From UBA7672 sp963718145 (GTDB lineage Bacteria > Pseudomonadota > Alphaproteobacteria > Caulobacterales > Hyphomonadaceae): a stretch of DNA of 64,000 nucleotides. The stretch spans positions 186,001 through 250,000 of the forward strand of contig CAVQYJ010000017.1 in NCBI GenBank assembly GCA_963718145.1, given 5' to 3'. Positions 18,029-25,347 of this stretch are shown here, piece after piece. A model generated the notes under the pieces. That model saw nothing but the letters and a program-made list of their open reading frames with translations. It searched no databases and had not been told where the DNA came from. Made by a program: the position numbers and the translations under genes. Each line of letters starts with the position of its first letter. The first letter of the stretch is position 1.

Positions 18029-19141
18029 CTACTCGGCGCTCTCGATCACCTGTGTCTCGTTCGCGCCTTCGCGGCCGTAGCCGTACTTTCTGAGGAGGCC
18101 GCGCATCTGATGGTAGCTGAGGCCGAGATGGTCGGCGGCTTTCTTCTGGTGGCCGCGGCAGTGGGTGAGGGCGGCATCGATCAATTTCTTTTCCAGAGCC
18201 GCGACGCTCTCGTTGAAGTCGATGGGACCTTCCTGCGCCGGGCTTGAGGGCAGTGCGTCCACCACCATGGTCGGCGCCGCGGGCGCCGGGGACGGGGCGG
18301 GCCTGGCGCTGACAGTCTCGCTCAGGTCTTTTGGCGGACGCCACGGCGAATTGAACGGGTCGAGCAGGTCGGCAGAGATCATCACCGGGCCGAGCGGTGC
18401 GCCATTGGCCTGCGCGGCCATGGTGCGGAAGGTGGCGCGCTCGGCGGCGTTTCGCAGTTCGCGCACATTGCCGGGCCAGGCATGCTGGCACATGGCTTCC
18501 AGCGCCTCACGCGACCAGCCGGGGAAATCGCCTTCAAGTTCGCGCGCGATCCGCTGGCCGAAATGTTCGGCGAGCAGGATGATGTCCTCGGGCCGCGCGC
18601 GCAGCGGCGCGAGGGTGATGACGTCGAAAGCGAGGCGGTCGAGCAGGTCGGCGCGGAAGCGGCCGTCGGCGGCGCGCGCAGGAAGATCGACATTGGTGGC
18701 GGCGACAATGCGGACGTCGCAGGTGAGGGTGTCCTCGCCGCCGAGGCGCTGGAACTCTCCGTATTCCACGACGCGCAGCAGTTTCTCCTGCACTTCCTGT
18801 GAGGCAGTGGCGATCTCGTCGAGGAACAGGGTTCCGGTATCGGCCTGCTCGAAGCGGCCCTGGCGGCGCTTGGTGGCGCCGGTGAAGGCGCCTGCCTCGT
18901 GGCCGAAGAGTTCCGAGTCGAGGAGGTCGTCAGACAAGGAGCCGCAATTCACCTTGACGAAGGGTTTGTCCCACCGCGGCGAGAGGTAGTGGAGGCGTTC
19001 GGCGACGAGTTCCTTGCCGGTGCCGCGCTCGCCGATGACGAGGATCGGACGCTCGACCTGGGCGGCCAGCGACACCCGTTCCAGGCTCTCGAGCCAGGTC
19101 GGGGACTGGCCAATCAGTTCGGGAGGTGAGGGCGACGCCAT
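18029..19141 (-). CDS. pspF: PspF, sigma-54-dependent activator of the phage-shock operon
   Basis: A 370-residue bacterial enhancer-binding protein without an N-terminal sensory domain, as in PspF, whose activity is set by PspA binding. The AAA+ domain has Walker A GERGTGKE (37-44), the sigma-54 contact loop GAFTGA (84-89), Walker B TLFLDEI (104-110) and RADLLDRLAFDVITLAPLR. A Pro/Ala-rich linker (about 265-315) leads to a Fis-type helix-turn-helix (LGLSYHQMRGLLRKYGYG, about 340-358). It diverges from the psp operon across 198 bases that hold a near-perfect sigma-54 promoter. Confidence 0.95.
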   Translation of the reverse strand: MASPSPPELIGQSPTWLESLERVSLAAQVERPILVIGERGTGKELVAERLHYLSPRWDKPFVKVNCGSLSDDLLDSELFGHEAGAFTGATKRRQGRFEQADTGTLFLDEIATASQEVQEKLLRVVEYGEFQRLGGEDTLTCDVRIVAATNVDLPARAADGRFRADLLDRLAFDVITLAPLRARPEDIILLAEHFGQRIARELEGDFPGWSREALEAMCQHAWPGNVRELRNAAERATFRTMAAQANGAPLGPVMISADLLDPFNSPWRPPKDLSETVSARPAPSPAPAAPTMVVDALPSSPAQEGPIDFNESVAALEKKLIDAALTHCRGHQKKAADHLGLSYHQMRGLLRKYGYGREGANETQVIESAE

Positions 19142-19275
19142 TTGGCGATAATTACCACTACGAGGTGGAATGCGCCAACAAAATCGTGGCGGGTTTCACC
19201 AAATACCTTAACAAGTCTGATCCCGCAGCCAATAAAACAGATCAAAAGCAGGGTTCTAAGTGGTTACCAAAAAGT

Positions 19276-19291
19276 TGGCACGCCGATTGCT
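19276..19291 (+). promoter_or_regulatory. Sigma-54 (-24/-12) promoter of the psp operon
   Basis: TGGCACGCCGATTGCT matches the consensus TGGCAC-N5-TTGCW exactly, with GG at -24 and GC at -12. It lies 49 bases before the first small gene (19340) and is divergent from pspF. Transcription should start near 19302. Enhancer sites for PspF would lie in 19142-19250; CCAC-N6-GTGG at 19155-19168 is a candidate. Confidence 0.9.
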
Positions 19292-19339
19292 TTCTACTGA
19301 TCCATGCCGGGACAACACCGGCGGCCACAGGAGTGACTG

Positions 19340-19477
19340 ATGCGCTACTTCGACGAGCACGACAAAATCCGGGCGAAGACCACAATGGCGCGCCTCGGAA
19401 ATTGGTTTGGCTCGCGGCCGATGGAAAGCTGGGGGTTCTTCATCGCCGGCTTCATCATCGCCCGCATCGTCTTCTGA
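19340..19477 (+). CDS. 45-residue membrane peptide at the head of the psp operon
   Basis: The frame starts at ATG 19340, eight bases after AGGAG, and ends at TGA 19475-19477. The product has a polar N-terminus (MRYFDEHDKIRAKTTMARLG), then NWFGSRPMESWGFF, and one hydrophobic segment IAGFIIARIVF running to the C-terminus. It is the first gene after the sigma-54 promoter and 78 bases before pspA. I know no named family. Position, ribosome site and a single predicted membrane helix suggest a small envelope-stress component, but function is unknown. Confidence 0.65.
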   Translation: MRYFDEHDKIRAKTTMARLGNWFGSRPMESWGFFIAGFIIARIVF

Positions 19478-19555
19478 CCTCCCTGATCCAAGCCTCCCCA
19501 CGACGATAAAAACAAGAAGACCATCACTCAAAGAACGACGACGAAAGGTTCTGAT

Positions 19556-20272
19556 ATGGGCGTTTTCTCCCGGCTCTCCGACATCATCAACTCCAACCTC
19601 AATGCCATGCTGGACAAGGCGGAGGATCCGGAGAAGATCGCCCGCCTGATCATCCAGGAAATGGAAGACTGCCTTGTCGAAGTCCGCTCGGCCGCTGCGC
19701 GGTCCATGGCGGACAAGAAGGAGTACGAGCGCGACATCGTCGCTCTCGAAGCTGCCCGTGTCGACTGGGCGAACAAGGCCGAGCTCGCCGTGGAGAAGGG
19801 GCGCGAAGACCTCGCCCGCGGCGCGCTCGCAGCCAAGCAACGCTCCGAGCGTGAGATCGACAGCCGCCGGCTCGCCCTGAAGGCGATCGAGGAAGTCTCG
19901 GTCCGCCGCCAGGACGACCTGGAGAAGCTGCAGGCCAAGCTCGACGAAGCCAAGACCAAGCTGCGCGCGCTGATCGTACGCCGCGAAGCCGCCGAGCAAC
20001 GCATCCAAATGCGCTCGCGCATCGAGGTCAACAAGGTCGACGAGGCCATGCGCCGCTACGCGCAAGTGGAACGCAAGGTCGACGAAATGGAAGCCTATGC
20101 CGACCTCATCAATGTCGGCGAGCGCGGCCTCGAAGCGCAGTTCCAGGAACTTGCTGCGGAAGAGTCGATCGAGAAGGAACTCAACGAGATCAAGCGCCGC
20201 CGCGGCGGCGGAATGTCCACGCCTGCGCCGGCCCAGCGCCGCCCGCGGCCGACTGAAGGCGAGGGTGTGTGA
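19556..20272 (+). CDS. pspA: Phage shock protein PspA (ESCRT-III-like membrane-stress effector)
   Basis: A 238-residue PspA/IM30 protein. It begins with an amphipathic helix (MGVFSRLSDIINSNLNAMLD), followed by PEKIARLIIQEMEDCLVEVR, the PspA signature. Long coiled-coil helices follow (about 25-190). PspA inhibits PspF at rest and assembles on damaged inner membrane to limit proton leakage. The C-terminus is Arg/Pro-rich and slightly longer than in E. coli. Its stop overlaps the pspB start (TGATG), so the two are coupled. Confidence 0.96.
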   Translation: MGVFSRLSDIINSNLNAMLDKAEDPEKIARLIIQEMEDCLVEVRSAAARSMADKKEYERDIVALEAARVDWANKAELAVEKGREDLARGALAAKQRSEREIDSRRLALKAIEEVSVRRQDDLEKLQAKLDEAKTKLRALIVRREAAEQRIQMRSRIEVNKVDEAMRRYAQVERKVDEMEAYADLINVGERGLEAQFQELAAEESIEKELNEIKRRRGGGMSTPAPAQRRPRPTEGEGV

Positions 20273-20538
20273 TGGAAGCTAGTCCTTTCTTCCTGCTCAT
20301 CCCGATGGTGGCGATCATCTCGCTGTTCGTCATCCTGCCCTGGATGATCCTGCACTACATCTCGAAGTCGCGGAACGCCCGCAGTCTGAGCGAGGACGAC
20401 GAGCGCATGCTCGAGGATCTCTGGCGCTCCGCCCGCACGATGGAGCGTCGTATCGAAACGCTCGAGCGGCTCATCGAGCCTGACTCGCAACCGGTGCGGC
20501 CGCGGCCTGCGCAGAGCACAAGAGGGGACATCAACTGA
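20272..20538 (+). CDS. pspB: Phage shock protein PspB
   Basis: An 88-residue inner-membrane protein. One transmembrane helix (about residues 7-28, FLLIPMVAIISLFVILPWMI) is followed by a basic turn and a cytoplasmic coiled coil, SEDDERMLEDLWRSARTMER and RIETLERLIEPD. PspB works with PspC to relieve PspA inhibition of PspF. The ATG at 20272 overlaps the pspA stop. The pattern helix-RxxLExL is the template repeated in the downstream array at 21339-23313. Confidence 0.93.
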   Translation: MEASPFFLLIPMVAIISLFVILPWMILHYISKSRNARSLSEDDERMLEDLWRSARTMERRIETLERLIEPDSQPVRPRPAQSTRGDIN

Positions 20539-20942
20539 TGGTCGACGATTACATCTCCTCCCCGAATCCCAAGCGGCTCTATCGCTCCCGGGACAAGGTC
20601 ATCGCCGGCGTGTGCGGCGGCGTCGCCGAGCGCATGGGCTGGGATCCGACGGTGGTCCGCATCGCCTTCGCGGTGCTGTTCTTCACCGGCATCCTGTCGG
20701 CGATCTTCATTGTCTACATCGTGGTCTGGGCGATCACGCCGGTCGCGCCCTATCGCCCGCGCAATCTTTCTCCCGACGAGGACCGCTTCTGGCGCTCGGT
20801 ATCGGATCGCCCGGCCGAGACGTTCTCCAACATCCGGTACAAGTTCAAGGACATGGATGACCGCCTCGCCCGCATGGAGCGCTCGGTCACCTCGGAAGAG
20901 TGGAAGCTGAAGCGGGAATTCCGCGACCTCGAAGGAACCTGA
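20538..20942 (+). CDS. pspC: Phage shock protein PspC
   Basis: A 134-residue PspC-domain protein. It reads KRLYRSRDKVIAGVCGGVAE, then RMGWDPTVVRIAFAVLFF, a hydrophobic hairpin through about residue 70, and a C-terminal coiled coil (FSNIRYKFKDMDDRLARMER). It is an inner-membrane sensor partner of PspB. Its start overlaps the pspB stop (ATG within TGATG), completing the coupled pspABC unit. Length is normal for the family. Confidence 0.95.
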   Translation: MVDDYISSPNPKRLYRSRDKVIAGVCGGVAERMGWDPTVVRIAFAVLFFTGILSAIFIVYIVVWAITPVAPYRPRNLSPDEDRFWRSVSDRPAETFSNIRYKFKDMDDRLARMERSVTSEEWKLKREFRDLEGT

Positions 20943-21068
20943 TCTGCCCGATCTGGACGAAAGGCCTGGGCGGCCATCCTCCCCAAACCTCTGACCAAGG
21001 CTGCCCGGACTGAAGCCTGCGAACTGAGACTGAGCCCCAAGACTTTGTCGGAACACAAGAGGGACATC

Positions 21069-21293
21069 ATGGCTCGCGACCTGAAACCAAGACTGGCCTG
21101 GGCTGGCGGCGTGCTGGCTGTTGGAATGATCACGCTGATGGCTGGCGCCGAGATGGGCGTCGTCCACCTCAACGCCGGCGACATGAAGATCGTGTTCGGC
21201 CGCGGCGCGGAGGGCCTGCGGATGGATATCGCCACGCGCACCTGTCCGCCGAATTGCGGGTTCGATGTGAACTGGCGGCCGCTTGCGCGCTGA
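21069..21293 (+). CDS. Small single-helix membrane protein after pspC, function unknown
   Basis: A 74-residue product from ATG 21069, preceded by AAGAGGG at the usual distance; an in-frame TTG at 21045 is less likely. After a basic start (MARDLKPR) there is a hydrophobic segment LAWAGGVLAVGMITLMAGAE. A soluble tail follows with two cysteines (RTCPPNCGFDVNW). The helix followed by a Cys-X3-Cys tail suggests an inner-membrane anchor with an exported domain. It sits 126 bases after pspC, same strand, and is probably part of the psp transcript. No family is recognised. Confidence 0.6.
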   Translation: MARDLKPRLAWAGGVLAVGMITLMAGAEMGVVHLNAGDMKIVFGRGAEGLRMDIATRTCPPNCGFDVNWRPLAR

Positions 21294-21338
21294 GCGCGAG
21301 GGGCCATGTCTTTCCGGAGCTGTTAGTCAGGACCTCAG

Positions 21339-21599
21339 ATGTTCAACGTAGCCAATCCCTTCACCATGGTCGTGCTGATCGTCGCGATCGTGTTCGGCGC
21401 GCGGCTGTGGCGCACACACATGCTGACCCGTGCGCGCCCGGTCCGTTCGCGCGAGGATGACGCCATGATCGGCTCCATGCAGTCGCAGATCGACCGCCTG
21501 AGCGAGCGGGTGCAGGTGCTGGAGAAACTCGTGACCGACGACGACCGCAACCTCGCCCGCGAGATCGACCGCCTGCGCGGCGATCATCCGCGACCGTGA
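21339..21599 (+). CDS. PspB-like membrane/coiled-coil protein, array member 1
   Basis: An 86-residue protein with one N-terminal transmembrane helix (about 6-24, NPFTMVVLIVAIVFGARLW). A cytoplasmic coiled coil follows, ending in the shared array motif ERVQVLEKLVTDDDRNLA then REIDRLRG. The layout is that of PspB and is shared by the neighbours at 22184, 22486, 22771 and 23038. It could modulate PspA/PspC or form mixed PspB-like assemblies; this is inference from position and shape. Confidence 0.75.
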   Translation: MFNVANPFTMVVLIVAIVFGARLWRTHMLTRARPVRSREDDAMIGSMQSQIDRLSERVQVLEKLVTDDDRNLAREIDRLRGDHPRP

Positions 21600-21625
21600 G
21601 CGGCGGAGCGCCGAGGGAGAGCGAC

Positions 21626-21787
21626 ATGACCGACGACAAGACCAGGACAGAGCCGCCGCCCGCGGCCGGGGATGATGGCGACAAGCCAGCGAGCGAGACC
21701 AAGCCGGCCGAGCGTCCGGCGTTCGGCAAGATCAAGACAGACGACGAGGCGCGGCTTGCCGCCGAGATCGAAAAACTGCGCGGCTAG
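21626..21787 (+). CDS. Short soluble array member carrying only the end of the PspB-like motif
   Basis: A 53-residue, highly charged product from ATG 21626, after GAGGGAG. It has no hydrophobic segment. The last 16 residues, TDDEARLAAEIEKLRG, match the end of the shared motif, while the ERVxVLEKL half is missing. It may be a degenerate copy or a short regulator. It starts 27 bases after the preceding member. A real gene is probable but not certain. Confidence 0.5.
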   Translation: MTDDKTRTEPPPAAGDDGDKPASETKPAERPAFGKIKTDDEARLAAEIEKLRG

Positions 21788-21803
21788 CGCAAGGAGCGAT
21801 GCG

Positions 21804-22187
21804 ATGCACGGCCATGGACATGGGACAGGGGAAGATCCCTGGGTCGAATTCCGCAGGCGCCGCGAAGAATGGCGCGCTCGCCGCGACGAACGCCGGGCCG
21901 CCTGGCGCGAAGCGCGCGAGGAGCGCCACAGCAAGTGGGCGCATCTGGGCGATCCCGCCTTCTGGGGCCTCGATGAGGAAAGCCTCCGCGGCATGGGCTG
22001 CATGCCTCCTGGCGGCGCCCAGAGTTCCGAAGTCAAGGACCTCAAGGCGCGCGTTGCATCGATGGAAGAAACGATCCAGAAGCTCAGCGAGCGGATCGTC
22101 GTCCTTGAGAAGCTCGCCGTTGATGGCGATGACGCAAAGCTCGCCCGCGAGATCGAGAAGCTGCGCGGCGAAGGTCCAAGAACATGA
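21804..22187 (+). CDS. Soluble Arg/Glu-rich array member with PspB-like C-terminal motif
   Basis: A 127-residue protein starting MHGHGHGTGEDPWVEFRRRR. A charged helix (about 12-45, Arg/Glu/Trp-rich) and WAHLGDPAFWGLDEESLRGM precede a coiled coil. It ends SERIVVLEKLAVDGDDAKLA then REIEKLRG, the same motif as its neighbours with one extra residue. It lacks a transmembrane helix and has a His-rich start, so it may be the cytosolic member of the set. Its stop overlaps the start of the next gene. Confidence 0.7.
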   Translation: MHGHGHGTGEDPWVEFRRRREEWRARRDERRAAWREAREERHSKWAHLGDPAFWGLDEESLRGMGCMPPGGAQSSEVKDLKARVASMEETIQKLSERIVVLEKLAVDGDDAKLAREIEKLRGEGPRT

Positions 22188-22459
22188 CCGTTGAGATGAT
22201 GGGCGTGATGATCCCGATTTTCGGGATCGGGCTGGGCCTCGTTGCAGTCCTCGGAGGCTTCTGGATCAAGGGCCAGAAGCTCAAGCTCGAGATGATGCAG
22301 GCGCGGGGCGGCGCGGACGCTGCAGCCAACCAGGTGACCCAGGCCGAACTTGAAAGGCTGAAGGATCGCGTTGCGGTGCTGGAGCGTCTCCTCACCGACG
22401 AGGACCGCCGGCTGGCGGGCGAGATCAACCGGCTGAAGCGCGACGACATCGGCGCGTAG
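22184..22459 (+). CDS. PspB-like membrane/coiled-coil protein, array member
   Basis: A 91-residue protein starting 4 bases inside the previous gene (ATGA overlap). One transmembrane helix (about 7-29, GVMIPIFGIGLGLVAVLGGF) is followed by KGQKLKLEMMQARGG and a coiled coil. The motif is KDRVAVLERLLTDEDRRLA then GEINRLKR. The layout equals PspB. Function is unknown; it is probably cotranscribed with pspABC. Confidence 0.78.
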   Translation: MTVEMMGVMIPIFGIGLGLVAVLGGFWIKGQKLKLEMMQARGGADAAANQVTQAELERLKDRVAVLERLLTDEDRRLAGEINRLKRDDIGA

Positions 22460-22485
22460 CGCCAGCCACGGACAGGAACCCTGCC

Positions 22486-22764
22486 ATGCCAGTTGAAGTC
22501 ATGTTCGTTGCGATCACGGCGATCGTCACAACCTTCTTCGTGATCCGGATGGGCATGAAGCACGAGGAGCGCAAGCTCGAGCTCAGGGCGGGCGGCGGCG
22601 CAAGCGAGGGCCGGCTCGAAGCCATCGTGACCGCCACCCAGCAGGAAGTGACGAAGTTGCGTGAGCGCGTGCAGGTGTTGGAAAAACTGGTCACCGACGA
22701 CGACCGCAAGCTGTCGAACGAGATCGAAAGCCTGCGCCGCAGCGGCGACGACGTCAGAAGGTAG
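22486..22764 (+). CDS. PspB-like membrane/coiled-coil protein, array member
   Basis: A 92-residue protein. One transmembrane helix (about 4-21, EVMFVAITAIVTTFFVI), then RMGMKHEERKLELRAGGGAS and a coiled coil carrying RERVQVLEKLVTDDDRKLS then NEIESLRR. It is the member closest to the one at 21339 in the motif. A ribosome site AGGAA precedes the ATG. The next gene follows by six bases. Confidence 0.78.
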   Translation: MPVEVMFVAITAIVTTFFVIRMGMKHEERKLELRAGGGASEGRLEAIVTATQQEVTKLRERVQVLEKLVTDDDRKLSNEIESLRRSGDDVRR

Positions 22765-22770
22765 AAAACG

Positions 22771-23034
22771 ATGGACCTTACGGAAATTGTGATTGTTTCG
22801 ATCTTCTGTTTCTCACTGTTCATCGCCGGGCCGCTGATCTGGTCCGTCTTCTCCTACCAGGAGAAGAAGCTGAAGCTTCAGCTGGAGCTTGCGGTCTCCG
22901 GCGGCGAAGAGGTCCGCTCGGAGCTGGCGAGGCTGCGGGAGCGTGTCGCGGTGCTCGAGCGTCTGGCGACTTCGGAGGATCTTCGCCTTGCCGGCGAGAT
23001 CGAACAGCTGCGCCGGAACGAGGCGAGGAGCTAG
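22771..23034 (+). CDS. PspB-like membrane/coiled-coil protein, array member
   Basis: An 87-residue protein. One transmembrane helix (about 4-27, EIVIVSIFCFSLFIAGPLIW) is followed by SVFSYQEKKLKLQLELAVSG and the coiled-coil motif RERVAVLERLATSEDLRLA then GEIEQLRR. Like the other members it has a basic K-x-x-K-L-K stretch straight after the membrane, consistent with an inner-membrane protein whose C-terminus is cytoplasmic. It ends 3 bases before the next start. Confidence 0.78.
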   Translation: MDLTEIVIVSIFCFSLFIAGPLIWSVFSYQEKKLKLQLELAVSGGEEVRSELARLRERVAVLERLATSEDLRLAGEIEQLRRNEARS

Positions 23035-23037
23035 GCC

Positions 23038-23313
23038 ATGGGCCTGTTCGAATTCATTCTCGGCATGACGCTGATCTGCACCATCGGCGGGATCATCACC
23101 ACTGGCCTGCAGGTCGAAAAGCGCAAGGTGAAGGCCAAGGTTCTGCTGGCCGAGAACGAAGATCTTCGCAGCCTCATCGCTGACCTGCACGGCGAACTCA
23201 AGGCGGTGAAGGACCGGGTGCGCGTACTGGAACGCCTCGCCACCGACGGCGACCGCAACCTCGCCAGCGAAATCGAACGCCTGCGCCGGCATGACAGCAG
23301 CGCAGGGCTATGA
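23038..23313 (+). CDS. PspB-like membrane/coiled-coil protein, last array member
   Basis: A 91-residue protein. One transmembrane helix (about 4-24, FEFILGMTLICTIGGIITTG) is followed by LQVEKRKVKAKVLLAENEDL. The coiled coil ends KDRVRVLERLATDGDRNLA then SEIERLRR. It is followed by a 40-residue lipoprotein gene. The coiled coil is slightly longer than in the other members. Confidence 0.78.
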   Translation: MGLFEFILGMTLICTIGGIITTGLQVEKRKVKAKVLLAENEDLRSLIADLHGELKAVKDRVRVLERLATDGDRNLASEIERLRRHDSSAGL

Positions 23314-23347
23314 GCCTGCGCGTCACGACAGTGAAGGGGACGACACG

Positions 23348-23470
23348 ATGAAGACTGCGACTTTCCTGATCTGCCTGACGGCGCTGCTCGCCGGGGGCTG
23401 CATCTATCACCACGAGATCGTGCGCGACCGCACGCCTGCCTCTCACGAAGCGGAGAAGGCGGCGCCCTGA
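23348..23470 (+). CDS. Tiny lipoprotein at the end of the psp array
   Basis: A 40-residue product from ATG 23348 to TGA 23468-23470. The leader KTATFLICLTALLAGGC is a textbook lipoprotein signal (lipobox LAGGC, acylated cysteine at residue 18). The mature peptide is only 23 residues (CIYHHEIVRDRTPASHEA...). It follows the last array gene by 34 bases and is convergent with mnmC 9 bases later. The function is unknown, but the complete lipobox makes chance unlikely. Confidence 0.65.
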   Translation: MKTATFLICLTALLAGGCIYHHEIVRDRTPASHEAEKAAP

Positions 23471-23479
23471 ACGAAGGTG

Positions 23480-25291
23480 CTAACTCCCGCGCCTCCGTGC
23501 GCGGGCGACAAATCGCCCGGGGTCAAGGGCTTCGGCGGCGCTCGCTTCCAAGGGCGAGGGTTCGCCGAAGCTCTCCGAGGCCAAGAGCTCGGCGAGAAGC
23601 GGCGCCCAAAGAAAGCCGCGCGCGCCGAGCCCGCCGATGAGGCGGACAGACTGTGAAGGCGCCGGCCCGCTCCCCGGCGCCTTTTCATTTTGGCTGTCCG
23701 GTGAGCAGGGCGGGGCGCCGGTGAAGGGGAAGCGGTCCTGCGTCGTGGCGCGGATGGCCGCGCGTGAGGTGATGGTCGCCGGCTTCACGCCGGGCCGCAG
23801 GCGCGCAAGTGTTTCGAGATTCTGCGTGCGCGCCGCGTCCGTGACGCGCGGTTCGCCTTGCGCAGGCTCGAAGGTGGCGCCGAACACGAGTTGGCCGAAG
23901 GCTTCGAGGGCGTAGCCGCCGTCGGCGATGGCGTGCGGCGCCCCATCCGATGCGGCGCATTCGAGCTGGCCGAGCCGGCCTTCAAGCGCCGGCGCTGCCG
24001 CCAGATCGCTGATGCCCATGCCTGCGCATACCACGACGAGATCCGCCTCGATCTCGTCGAGCGACCGGATGGTCGTGTTGAAGTTCACCCTGGCGCCTTC
24101 GAGCAGGGCAGGCAGCGCCATCAACGGCCGCACCGCGATGGCGCCGTGGTGGATGACGCCAGCGCCGGGATCGCCAGGGTCAAGCGGAGACAGCACGGCT
24201 TCGTCCAGTGGCGGATCGGCGAGGAGTTTCTGGAAGCGCTGGCGCTCGCGATCGCCCTTGGCGCGATGCTGTGCGTCGAGAGCGATTGCAGCGTCGGCCG
24301 GCAGGCTGGCGTAGACTCTGCGTGCGTGCAGCCATGCCGCCAGCAGGGCGCGGGCTTGAGGGCTGTCGACGGCGTCGAGGCGCGGCATCACCAGCGCCAG
24401 GGGATTGCCGCTGGCGCCTGCACCGAGCGCTGGTCCTGCGTCGTGGACCGTGACCGCGCAGCCGCGCCGGACGAAGGCGTGCGCGGCGCAGGCCCCGGCG
24501 ATGCCGGCGCCGATGATGGCGACGGTTCTGGGAGGGAGACGGCGCCAAGGCCGCTCATCGGAGCGAACGCCGGGATGAGCGGCGGTGGGTGTTGCTGTCC
24601 CCAGAAGCGCCTCAAGCCTTTCCTTCTTCCGCCCGTGGCCTGGCATTTTGCGAACAGAGAACCCTGCGGCTTCCAGGTTGCGGCGCACCTCGCCGGCGAC
24701 AGTGTAGGTGGCGGCGCGCGCGCCTTGCGCGGACAGGCGCGCGACGTGCGCCATCGCTTCGGCCGACCACATTTCGCCGTTCTTCGAAGGAGCGAAGCCG
24801 TCGAGGAACCAGGCGTCAACGCTTGCGCGGGCCTCCGGCAGGGCGGCGGCGATGTCGTCGACGAACAGGGTCAGCGTGACGCCGTCTGCAAGGGAGACGC
24901 GCTGTGCTCCACGCGCTCGGACGGGCCAGCGCGCCAGGAGTTCGCGCGAGAGTTCCGCCAGCTCTGGCCAGAGTGCGTGGACGCGGGCGGCGTCGGCGGC
25001 AGGCATCAGCGCGCCTTCGAACGAGATCACGTCCAGCCGTGCAGACGGCGATGGGCGGTGCGCCCGCCAGAGGTCCCACAGGGCCAGGAAGCTCAACCCC
25101 GCGCCAAAGCCGAGTTCGCCGACGGTGAAGCGGCTGCGCCCGATCCAGCCTTCCGGCAAGCCGCAGCCTGTGAGGAAGACGTGGCGCTTTTCGGAGAGGC
25201 CGTCGCCGGAAAAGTAGACGTCGTCCTTGTCGCGCGAGAATAGCGCATCATCGCTCCAGTCGAGCGCGGGGAGGGGCGGAAGCCGAGACAT
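23480..25291 (-). CDS. mnmC: Bifunctional tRNA 5-methylaminomethyl-2-thiouridine biosynthesis protein MnmC
   Basis: A 603-residue two-domain tRNA wobble-uridine modification enzyme. The N-terminal methyltransferase (about 1-235) has FTVGELGFGAGLSFLALWDL as its SAM site and WFLDGFAPSKNGEMWSAEAM, which is diagnostic. The C-terminal FAD oxidase (about 245-600) has VAIIGAGIAGACAAHAFVRR and a C-terminal GGLGARGFLWAPLLAELLAS. It finishes mnm5s2U34 synthesis on tRNAs for Glu, Lys and others. The ATG at 25291 gives the full methyltransferase start; the much longer upstream frame overlaps xerD. Confidence 0.95.
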   Translation of the reverse strand: MSRLPPLPALDWSDDALFSRDKDDVYFSGDGLSEKRHVFLTGCGLPEGWIGRSRFTVGELGFGAGLSFLALWDLWRAHRPSPSARLDVISFEGALMPAADAARVHALWPELAELSRELLARWPVRARGAQRVSLADGVTLTLFVDDIAAALPEARASVDAWFLDGFAPSKNGEMWSAEAMAHVARLSAQGARAATYTVAGEVRRNLEAAGFSVRKMPGHGRKKERLEALLGTATPTAAHPGVRSDERPWRRLPPRTVAIIGAGIAGACAAHAFVRRGCAVTVHDAGPALGAGASGNPLALVMPRLDAVDSPQARALLAAWLHARRVYASLPADAAIALDAQHRAKGDRERQRFQKLLADPPLDEAVLSPLDPGDPGAGVIHHGAIAVRPLMALPALLEGARVNFNTTIRSLDEIEADLVVVCAGMGISDLAAAPALEGRLGQLECAASDGAPHAIADGGYALEAFGQLVFGATFEPAQGEPRVTDAARTQNLETLARLRPGVKPATITSRAAIRATTQDRFPFTGAPPCSPDSQNEKAPGSGPAPSQSVRLIGGLGARGFLWAPLLAELLASESFGEPSPLEASAAEALDPGRFVARARRRGS

Positions 25292-25347
25292 GGACGCCGT
25301 GTAACACACCGGAGTGCTGGGCGCCTGCCCGGTGCTCCGCAGAACGC

